Positions 14,690 through 19,752 of a stretch of DNA of 19,752 bases are shown here, piece after piece (position 1 is the first letter of the stretch; each line of letters opens with the position of its first letter). Where the stretch lies: the NCBI GenBank assembly GCA_016296565.1, contig JAEDJB010000022.1, forward strand, positions 1-19,752. The letters run 5' to 3'. The translations under genes and the position numbers were made by a program. This DNA comes from Oscillospiraceae bacterium (GTDB lineage Bacteria > Bacillota > Clostridia > Oscillospirales > Oscillospiraceae). Below the pieces are notes generated by a model, which saw only the letters and a list, made by a program, of their open reading frames with translations, did not search any database and had not been told where the DNA came from.

Positions 14690-15643
14690 CTAGAGGATCA
14701 GCCCCAGGGAACGGCCCAGGAAGATCCAGAGGGTGAGGGTAAAGGCGCTGCACACGGTAGTAAGCACAATGACGCTGGCGGTGAGGGTCCCCTCGTGGCC
14801 CAGGTTCCGGGCCATGATGTAGCAGGTGGGGGTGGAGGTGGAGCCCAGCATCACGATAAGGGCCACCAGCTTGGAGTCGGTAAAGCCGAACCGCACCGCC
14901 AGGGGCAGGAAGAGGGCGGGGAGGATCAGCAGCTTGATGCTGGCGGCCACAGCGGACAGGCGGAGCTTGCCCAGGGCCTTCTTCCCCTGGAAGGTGGCCC
15001 CCAGGGACAGAAGGGCCAGAGGGGTGGCCGTCCGGGCCAGCAGGTCTAAGGTGCTGTCCAGAATGGGCGGGAAGGAATCCAGGCCGCCCAGGGAGGGGAG
15101 AATCCCCAGCAGGATGCCCAGAATAATGGGATTGGTCAGGATGGACCGGAGGGCGTGCTTCAGCCGGTGGGACAGGCTGCCGTCGGACCGGGGCCCCTCC
15201 AGGGTGAGAACCAGCACCGCGTAGATGTTGAAGAGAGGCACGCTGCCGATGATCATCAGGGGGGCCATGCCCGTGCCCCCGTAGATCCCCTGGATGATGG
15301 CGCAGCCCAGAATGGCGGCGCTGGACCGGTAGGACACCTGGACAAACTCGCCGATGAGGGATTTGTCCGGCAGAAACCGCCGGGCCAACCCCCAAAGGGA
15401 GAAAAAGACCACGGTGGTGACCACCGCGCAGAAGAGGACGTAGGGCAGGTCAAAGGTCTCCCGCAGGTGGGTGGTGGCCATGTCCCGGAAGAGCATCACC
15501 GGCAGGGCGACGGTAAAGCAGAACTTGTCGCAGACCTTGCAGAAGTGCTCGTCCAGCAGCTTCAGCCGCCGGAAACCATACCCCAGAACCATCAGCAGAA
15601 ACACCGGGGCGGTGGCCCGGATGCTGAAGAGAAAGCTGTCCAT
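14690..15643 (-). CDS. AEC-family (auxin efflux carrier-like) transporter
   Basis: The protein is 317 aa with about ten hydrophobic segments in two halves separated by a polar loop (about 149-165), the fold of the AEC/BART superfamily. Family-type stretches are V14-F-L-L-M-V-L-G-Y-G near the N-terminus, N171-P-I-I-L-G-I-L-L-G-I, and P208-L-A-L-L-S-L-G-A. Bacterial members are secondary carriers for small organic acids such as malate, malonate or lactate; the substrate here is not identifiable. The start ATG 15641-15643 has a purine-rich GGGGGAGGG just upstream. It has its own extended -10 promoter and is divergent from the ketopantoate reductase gene. The 90-nt gap to the aminopeptidase gene contains no convincing terminator, so readthrough is possible. 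Confidence 0.9.
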   Translation of the reverse strand: MDSFLFSIRATAPVFLLMVLGYGFRRLKLLDEHFCKVCDKFCFTVALPVMLFRDMATTHLRETFDLPYVLFCAVVTTVVFFSLWGLARRFLPDKSLIGEFVQVSYRSSAAILGCAIIQGIYGGTGMAPLMIIGSVPLFNIYAVLVLTLEGPRSDGSLSHRLKHALRSILTNPIILGILLGILPSLGGLDSFPPILDSTLDLLARTATPLALLSLGATFQGKKALGKLRLSAVAASIKLLILPALFLPLAVRFGFTDSKLVALIVMLGSTSTPTCYIMARNLGHEGTLTASVIVLTTVCSAFTLTLWIFLGRSLGLIL

Positions 15644-15674
15644 GCCCTCCCCCTTTTCGTTACAATAATACCTT

Positions 15675-15680
15675 AGTATA
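15675..15680 (-). promoter_or_regulatory. Extended -10 promoter of the AEC transporter gene
   Basis: On the minus strand, TGG-TATACT gives an extended -10 (TATACT is the complement of 15675-15680). The position 17 nt upstream reads TTTCTT, a weak -35. The gap to the start codon is about 31 nt. Confidence 0.5.
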
Positions 15681-15746
15681 CCATGGTTTCACAGGAAAAG
15701 AAAGTCCCGGCGTTTCGCAGAAGGGGGAAAACACCGGGACAGGGGC

Positions 15747-15774
15747 TTGCAGAGGGGAAAATTTGTGATACAAT
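15747..15774 (+). promoter_or_regulatory. Promoter of the ketopantoate reductase-like gene
   Basis: -35 TTGCAG (15747-15752), a 16-nt spacer and an extended -10 TGA-TACAAT (15766-15774). The gap to the start codon at 15819 is about 44 nt. Confidence 0.65.
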
Positions 15775-15818
15775 AGAAAGGTTCGAAGAGACGACAGATC
15801 GAAACAGGAGGCAATGGA

Positions 15819-16742
15819 ATGATCGATCGTGTGACCATTGTCGGCCGAGGCGCCCTGGGCATCATGCTGGCCGACGCGTTTGAACGGGAACTGGGACCCG
15901 AAGGGGTCTGTTTTTTGGCCGACGGAGAACGGCTGGAGCGCTACCGCCGGGAGGGAACCTATTATAATGGAGAAAAACGGGACTTTCGTTTCTCTGACGG
16001 CAGCGGAGAGACTGCCCAGATGCTGATCTTTGCGGTGAAGGCCACTGCCCTGGAGCAGGCCATGGACCTGGCCGCCCCGGTGGTGGGAGAGGACACCATC
16101 ATCCTGTCCGCCCTCAACGGGGTGGAGAGCGAGGAGATTCTCGCCCTGCGGTTCGGCTGGGAGAAGGTTCTTTACATGGTCACCCAGGGCCTGGACCCCC
16201 TGCGGGAGGGCAACCAGGTGCGCTGCGCCCACCGGGGAACCATCCACATCGGCATCCCCGAGGAGGATTACTTCGACCGGAGCGAAAAGACAGATCTGGC
16301 TGTTGAGGTGTTCCAGCGGGCGGGACTGGCCGTTCAGCGGGAGGAGGACATCCTCCACCGGATCTGGTGCAAGTTTATGATGAACGTAGGGGTCAACCAG
16401 GTGTGCACCGCCATGGACGTGCCCTTCGGCGGGGTCCAGCAGCCCGGCCCGGCCCGGGACACCATGATCGCCGCCATGAACGAGGTCCGTAAGGTGGGGG
16501 CCTGCCAGGGTGTGCTGGTGACCCAGAAGGACCTGAAGGAATATGTGGCCCTGGTGGATTCTGTGGCCCCCGAGGGGATGCCCTCCATGCGGCAGGACGC
16601 CCTGGCCCACCGGAAAACCGAGGTGGAAACCTTTGCCGGCCAGGTGCTGGACATGGCGGAACGCTATGGAATGCAGGCCCCGGTGAACAAAAAGCTCTAT
16701 GATACCATCCGCGCCATGGAGGACAGCTGGGAAAATTCTTGA
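15819..16742 (+). CDS. panE: 2-dehydropantoate 2-reductase (ketopantoate reductase)
   Basis: The protein is 307 aa, typical for PanE/ApbA. It reduces 2-dehydropantoate to pantoate with NADPH in coenzyme A synthesis. The Rossmann domain begins I7-V-G-R-G-A-L-G14. Family active-site positions are N100 (ALNGVES), K185 (WCKFMMNVGVN, with N189 and N193) and E268 (RKTEVE). The C-terminal helical domain starts near 175. The start ATG 15819 follows AGGAGG by 7 nt; an earlier ATG five bases upstream is out of frame and ends at once. The gene stands alone on its own promoter, about 450 nt before ilvB. Since 2-ketoisovalerate from the ilv pathway is the pantoate precursor, the neighbourhood fits. Clostridia often carry several PanE paralogues, so the exact substrate remains unproven. 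Confidence 0.85.
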   Translation: MIDRVTIVGRGALGIMLADAFERELGPEGVCFLADGERLERYRREGTYYNGEKRDFRFSDGSGETAQMLIFAVKATALEQAMDLAAPVVGEDTIILSALNGVESEEILALRFGWEKVLYMVTQGLDPLREGNQVRCAHRGTIHIGIPEEDYFDRSEKTDLAVEVFQRAGLAVQREEDILHRIWCKFMMNVGVNQVCTAMDVPFGGVQQPGPARDTMIAAMNEVRKVGACQGVLVTQKDLKEYVALVDSVAPEGMPSMRQDALAHRKTEVETFAGQVLDMAERYGMQAPVNKKLYDTIRAMEDSWENS

Positions 16743-16748
16743 TAAAGG

Positions 16749-16780
16749 TTGACAAAAATTTCGGGCGAAAAAAGTGTCAA
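16749..16780. promoter_or_regulatory. Interrupted 32-nt dyad upstream of the ilv promoter
   Basis: TTGACA (16749-16754) and TGTCAA (16775-16780) are concentric with an inner TTTCG-GG-CGAAA (16759-16770). All share one centre between 16764 and 16765. No T run follows on either strand, so a protein operator is more likely than a terminator. It lies 44 nt upstream of the ilv -35 box and just after the panE stop. Confidence 0.45.
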
Positions 16781-16813
16781 GTCAACAAAAATGGAAAAAT
16801 CGAAAAAAATGGA

Positions 16814-16852
16814 TGACAGACCATTGACAGACCCTCGGGGAAGTGCTATCTT
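16814..16852 (+). promoter_or_regulatory. ilv operon promoter with direct repeats over the -35
   Basis: -35 TTGACA (16824-16829), a 17-nt spacer and -10 TATCTT (16847-16852), with a start expected near 16859. The 9-bp word TGACAGACC occurs twice, 16814-16822 and 16825-16833, in register by one helical turn (11 bp) and covering the -35. This is a layout typical of a regulator binding one DNA face. Confidence 0.65.
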
Positions 16853-16905
16853 GTGTGCAAAGAAGAAAGACCGCCCAGTAGGGACAGTGGCAGTGAGGCT
16901 TACAT

Positions 16906-17034
16906 ATGAACGTGTTTTTTGCTGAACTGAACATTATGGCTGTCAGCGTTATTGGGGTACTACTCGTAGTAGTAGTACCGAAGATAATGCTAAATGTTAT
17001 GTCCAGAACAGGCAAGCAACACGCGAATCCCTAA
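16906..17034 (+). CDS. ilv leader peptide (attenuator-controlling, branched-chain-rich)
   Basis: This is a 42-residue open frame, ATG 16906 to TAA 17032-17034. Sixteen of 42 residues are Val, Leu or Ile, concentrated at V15-I-G-V-L-L-V-V-V-V24, with I27, L29 and V31 after it. The run is written GTA-CTA-CTC-GTA-GTA-GTA-GTA. The downstream genes use GTG/GTC and CTG almost only, so these codons are rare here and sensitive to charged Val/Leu tRNA. A modest Shine-Dalgarno site (GTGAGG, about 7 nt upstream) is present. It lies within the transcribed ilvB leader, before an antiterminator and terminator. The peptide itself probably has no function; translating it senses amino acid supply, as with the ilv leaders of enteric bacteria. 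Confidence 0.85.
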   Translation: MNVFFAELNIMAVSVIGVLLVVVVPKIMLNVMSRTGKQHANP

Positions 17035-17148
17035 GCCGCGCAGGGCTGACACCCGCCGCGGGGGACTTTTTGAAATGGAGATTTGCGGAGAACTTACAAG
17101 CTCTTGTGGTTTTAACGTTTAGCACGTCAAAAGCCACAGGGCTTTTTT
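16956..17148 (+). promoter_or_regulatory. ilv transcription attenuator: pause hairpin, antiterminator and terminator
   Basis: Three structures fit a ribosome-mediated attenuator. (a) GGTACTACT (16956-16964) pairs with AGTAGTACC (16971-16979) over the Val codons. (b) The 12-nt segment 16988-16999 (TGCTAAATGTTA) pairs with 17113-17124 (TAACGTTTAGCA) with one G-U. (c) The terminator stem 17098-17118 with 17124-17144. (b) takes up the upper left arm and loop of (c), so the two exclude each other. A ribosome held at V21-V24 leaves 16988-16999 free (antitermination), while one reaching the stop codon lets (c) form. A GC-rich hairpin (CCGCG 17036-17040 with CGCGG 17057-17061, inner GGG/CCC) sits between. 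Confidence 0.75.
17098..17148 (+). terminator. Attenuator terminator upstream of ilvB
   Basis: The left arm 17098-17118 (AAGCTCTTGTGG then TTTTAACGT) pairs with the right arm 17124-17144 (ACGTCAAAAGCC then ACAGGGCTT). There are two single-base bulges, one A-C mismatch and a 5-nt loop, followed by six T (17143-17148). It lies 45 nt before ilvB and after the leader peptide. Confidence 0.85.
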
Positions 17149-17193
17149 GTTGCCCCGAATGAAAGGATCTACCAAAAAGGAGGAGGAAACAGC

Positions 17194-18912
17194 ATGGAAA
17201 TGACTGGTGCCAAGATCTTGATGGAATGCTTGCTGGAGCAGGGAGTCGACACTGTGTTCGGCTATCCCGGCGGCACCATCCTGAACGTTTACGATGAGCT
17301 GTATCGCTACAGAGATCGTATCACCCACATCCTGACCGCCCACGAGCAGGGCGCTTCCCACGCAGCGGACGGCTACGCCCGCTCCACCGGCAAGGTGGGC
17401 GTCTGCATGGCCACTTCCGGCCCCGGCGCCACCAACCTGACCACCGGTATCGCCACCGCCTATATGGATTCGTCCCCGGTGGTGTTCATCACCTGCAACG
17501 TGGGCCAGAACCTCATCGGTAAGGACGCCTTCCAGGAGGTTGACATTACCGGCATCGTGATGCCCATTACCAAGTGTACTTATCTGGTCCGCGACGTCAA
17601 CGAGCTGGCCGATATTGTCCGCGAGGCCTTCGCTCTGGCCCGCAGCGGCCGCCCCGGCCCCGTTCTCATCGACATCGTGAAGAACGTCACCGCCGAGAAG
17701 GCCGAGTATGAGTACCTGCCCCGGGAGAAGCACGCCACCTCCGGCCGCCTGGCCGCTCTGATGCGCCGTGCCCGCACCTCCACCCTGAAGATGCCCGAGC
17801 CCGACCAGGACGACGTGAACAAGCTGGTGGACATGATCGCCCAGTCCAAGAAGCCCATGCTCATCTGCGGCGGCGGCGTGGTCCGCGGCCGCGCACACCA
17901 GGAGTTCCGGGAGTTTGCCCGCCGGATCGACGCTCCCGTGGCCATCACCCTGATGGGCGCCGGCGGCATTGCCGGCCGTGACCCCCTGGCCACCGGCATG
18001 ATCGGCATGCACGGCTCCAAGGCCTCCAACATGGCCTGCGACGGCTGCGATCTGCTCATCGCTGTGGGCTGCCGCTTCTCCGACCGTGTGGCCCTGAAGC
18101 CCGCCACCTTCGCCCGCCAGGCCAAGATTGTCCACATTGACATCGACCGGGCAGAGATCAACAAGAACGTGGAGACCGACCACCACATCATCGGCAGCGC
18201 CAAGCAGGTGCTGGAGCTGCTGAACCGGAAGGTTCCCCAGTACGACCACAGCGAGTGGAAGAAGTACGTCTTCTCCTTCCCCACCGAGACCAAGTACGAC
18301 GAGAACAGCCCCGTCATGACCCCCAAGCAGATTCTGGACACCATCGCCAAGGTCTGCCCCGAAGACTCCATCGTGGCCACCGACGTGGGCCAGCACCAGA
18401 TGTGGGCCATCCAGCACTTCCACTTTGACTATCCCGGTCAGCTGCTCACCTCCGGCGGCTTCGGCGCCATGGGCTTCGGCATGGGCGCTGCCATCGGCGC
18501 CAAGATGGGCAACCCCGACAAGACCGTCATCCACATCACCGGCGACGGCTCCTTCCGCATGAACTGCAACGAGCTGTCCACCGAGGAGTTCTATAAGACC
18601 CCCGTCATCACCTTCATCATGAACAACCGCCGCCTGGGCATGGTCCGTCAGTGGCAGGAGCTGGTGTATGACGAGCGGTATTTCCAGACCACCACCGACC
18701 GCGGCCCCGACTTTGCGAAGCTGGCTGAGGCCAACGGCCTGCAGGGCTTCCACGTGAACACGGTGGAGGAGCTGGAGACCGCCATCCAGGCCGCCCTGGA
18801 GGCCCAGGAGAAGGGCATCGGCACCGTCATCGACTGCAACATCTTCGAAGGCGAGCTGGTCCGTCCCATGGTCAACGGCGGCACCCACATCACCGAATTT
18901 TTGGTCAACTAA
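17194..18912 (+). CDS. ilvB: Acetolactate synthase (acetohydroxyacid synthase), large subunit
   Basis: The protein is 572 aa, full length. It condenses two pyruvates to 2-acetolactate, or pyruvate with 2-ketobutyrate, using ThDP, Mg2+ and FAD: the first step of valine/leucine/isoleucine synthesis. The order is an N-terminal PYR domain with catalytic E51 (AHEQGASHAADGYAR), a central FAD-binding domain (about 195-345, G226-G-G-V-V, R294-F-S-D-R) and a C-terminal PP domain with the ThDP motif G450-D-G-S-F ending N477-N-R-R (GDG-x(n)-NN). The start ATG 17194 has AGGAGGAGG about 8 nt upstream. It is the first structural gene after the attenuator, and ilvN follows after 18 nt. The biosynthetic (AHAS) rather than catabolic type is supported by the adjacent regulatory subunit and ilvC. 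Confidence 0.97.
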   Translation: MEMTGAKILMECLLEQGVDTVFGYPGGTILNVYDELYRYRDRITHILTAHEQGASHAADGYARSTGKVGVCMATSGPGATNLTTGIATAYMDSSPVVFITCNVGQNLIGKDAFQEVDITGIVMPITKCTYLVRDVNELADIVREAFALARSGRPGPVLIDIVKNVTAEKAEYEYLPREKHATSGRLAALMRRARTSTLKMPEPDQDDVNKLVDMIAQSKKPMLICGGGVVRGRAHQEFREFARRIDAPVAITLMGAGGIAGRDPLATGMIGMHGSKASNMACDGCDLLIAVGCRFSDRVALKPATFARQAKIVHIDIDRAEINKNVETDHHIIGSAKQVLELLNRKVPQYDHSEWKKYVFSFPTETKYDENSPVMTPKQILDTIAKVCPEDSIVATDVGQHQMWAIQHFHFDYPGQLLTSGGFGAMGFGMGAAIGAKMGNPDKTVIHITGDGSFRMNCNELSTEEFYKTPVITFIMNNRRLGMVRQWQELVYDERYFQTTTDRGPDFAKLAEANGLQGFHVNTVEELETAIQAALEAQEKGIGTVIDCNIFEGELVRPMVNGGTHITEFLVN

Positions 18913-18930
18913 GGAAGGAGGACAAGAACC

Positions 18931-19482
18931 ATGGAAGAAGTGAAGCTGCGCACCTTATCCGTCCTGGTGGACAACGAGTCTGGCGTTCTGTCCCAGATCT
19001 CCCGCCTGTTCTCCCGGAAGGGCTTTAACATCGAATCCCTGGCGGTGGGCACCACCGACGACCCCGCCGTCTCCCGTATGACCATCGAGGTCCTCACCAA
19101 CGACAACCAGACGGCCCTGATCTGCAACCAGCTGGCCAAGATGGTTCCCGTGCACTCCGTGAAGCTGCTGGTTCCCAGCCACTCCATCCGCCGGGAGCTG
19201 GTGCTCTACAAGGTTCACGCCAGAACCAGCGAGGACAAGAACCAAATCATCCAAATCGCCAACATTTTCCGGGGCTCCATCATCGACGTGTCCAAGGAAA
19301 CCCTGACTCTCTCCCTCATCGGAGACGAGAAGAAGACCGACGCCGTCCAGGAACTGCTGGAGAGCTTCGGCATCATCGAACTGGTTCGCACCGGTATGAT
19401 CGCTCTGGAACGTGGAAAATATACCATTGACGAAGACACCAAGGAAAAAGGAGAATTCAACTATGGCAAAAATGTATTATGA
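18931..19482 (+). CDS. ilvN: Acetolactate synthase small (regulatory) subunit
   Basis: The protein is 183 aa. An N-terminal ACT domain (about 6-80) begins R7-T-L-S-V-L-V-D-N-E-S-G-V-L and contains the F32-N-I-E-S-L-A-V-G motif; the C-terminal IlvN/IlvH domain covers about 85-165. The subunit activates IlvB and confers valine feedback inhibition through the ACT domain. It has the long IlvH-like form rather than the short (about 95 aa) form. The start ATG 18931 has AAGGAGG about 9 nt upstream and lies 18 nt after the ilvB stop, so both subunits are made from one message. Its 3' end overlaps ilvC by 20 nt. The last 15 residues are a polar tail that also carries the ilvC ribosome binding site. 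Confidence 0.96.
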   Translation: MEEVKLRTLSVLVDNESGVLSQISRLFSRKGFNIESLAVGTTDDPAVSRMTIEVLTNDNQTALICNQLAKMVPVHSVKLLVPSHSIRRELVLYKVHARTSEDKNQIIQIANIFRGSIIDVSKETLTLSLIGDEKKTDAVQELLESFGIIELVRTGMIALERGKYTIDEDTKEKGEFNYGKNVL

Positions 19483-19752
19483 GAAGGACTGTGACCTGAA
19501 TCAGTTAAACGGCAAGAAGATTGCCATCATCGGTTACGGCTCCCAGGGTCACGCCCATGCGCTGAACCTGCGTGACTCCGGCTGCGACGTGATCATCGGC
19601 CTGCGCAAGGGCGGCAAGTCCTGGCCCGTGGCAGAGAAGGACGGCTTCCAGGTCTACACCGTGCCCGAGGCTACCAAGCAGGCTGACATCATCATGATCC
19701 TCATCAACGATGAGAAGCAGGCCGACATGTATGCCCAGGACATCGCTCCTTA
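19463..19752 (+). CDS. ilvC: Ketol-acid reductoisomerase, N-terminal part (cut by window end)
   Basis: Ninety-six codons plus two bases are visible. The protein begins M-A-K-M-Y-Y-E-K-D-C-D-L, then the NADPH-binding I22-I-G-Y-G-S-Q-G-H-A-H-A-L-N-L-R-D-S-G and G46-L-R-K-G-G-K-S-W, typical of class I (short) KARI. The enzyme isomerises and reduces 2-acetolactate to 2,3-dihydroxyisovalerate (second common step of valine and isoleucine synthesis). The start ATG 19463 has AAGGAG about 9 nt upstream. It lies inside the end of ilvN (20-nt overlap, frame shifted by +1), so translation is probably coupled. The gene continues past the window; the C-terminal knotted catalytic domain is not visible. Confidence 0.95.
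   Translation, partial: MAKMYYEKDCDLNQLNGKKIAIIGYGSQGHAHALNLRDSGCDVIIGLRKGGKSWPVAEKDGFQVYTVPEATKQADIIMILINDEKQADMYAQDIAP

Noticed and set aside
16967..16977. Short tandem GTA/TAG repeat as a microsatellite
   Set aside because: It is the Val codon run of the leader peptide and part of a hairpin, so a functional explanation is better than repeat slippage.
17035..17071. Possible T-box element in the ilv leader
   Set aside because: The GC-rich stretch with AGGGCTGAC and CCGCGG looks faintly like a T-box bulge, but the conserved AGGGTGG-ACCGCG core and a specifier stem are missing, and the leader peptide explains the region.
17119..18888. A 589-codon minus-strand open frame opposite ilvB
   Set aside because: Antisense shadow of ilvB with low-complexity G/H/V/D composition; no ribosome binding site and it would run through the attenuator terminator.

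Overview
The window is GC-rich, with strong AGGAGG-type Shine-Dalgarno sites, short intergenic gaps and compact, often overlapping operons. Together with a sigY-like sigma/ABC operon, a YitJ-type methionine fusion protein, a Fe-dependent alcohol dehydrogenase and Rossmann-type anaerobe housekeeping genes, this suggests a high-GC member of the Clostridia (Oscillospiraceae-like, for example near Flavonifractor or Lawsonibacter). That placement is inference from style, not from a marker gene.

Layout, left to right. (1) The 3' end of a YgiQ-type radical SAM gene (+), followed by a terminator that looks bidirectional. (2) A five-gene minus-strand operon at 242-4283: ECF-type sigma factor, six-helix membrane protein, ABC ATPase, ABC permease, membrane-anchored Amidase_2. 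All four junctions overlap (4, 10, 14 and 4 nt). (3) A minus-strand homocysteine methyltransferase/methylenetetrahydrofolate reductase fusion with its own promoter and terminator. (4) A minus-strand nitronate monooxygenase/FabK-like flavoprotein, divergent from a small GNAT acetyltransferase. (5) A LysR regulator followed by an NAD(P)-aldehyde dehydrogenase and an iron alcohol dehydrogenase (+), a likely aldehyde/alcohol interconversion unit. (6) A dense palindromic intergenic element (11886-12002) and a strong terminator. (7) Minus strand: AEC-family permease, M24B aminopeptidase P, and a second Amidase_2 nearly identical in its catalytic domain to the one at 242-931. (8) Plus strand: ketopantoate reductase-like gene, then the branched-chain amino acid operon ilvB-ilvN-ilvC (ilvC cut by the window end).

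The most interesting element is the 451-nt ilvB upstream region. It encodes a short leader peptide of 42 residues (16906-17034) with a V-L-L-V-V-V-V run written in GTA/CTA codons that neighbouring genes avoid. It also holds a 12-bp long-range antiterminator pairing (16988-16999 with 17113-17124) and a long intrinsic terminator (17098-17148). Together these form a complete ribosome-stalling attenuator, where Firmicutes more often use T-boxes. The Val codon run itself lies inside a 9-bp hairpin, and the promoter is preceded by a 32-nt concentric dyad and overlapped by an 11-bp-spaced direct repeat.

Metabolically, ilvBNC makes the valine/isoleucine precursors, and 2-ketoisovalerate is also the pantothenate precursor. 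That fits the ketopantoate reductase gene directly upstream. No CRISPR array, tRNA, rRNA, phage gene or transposase was seen.
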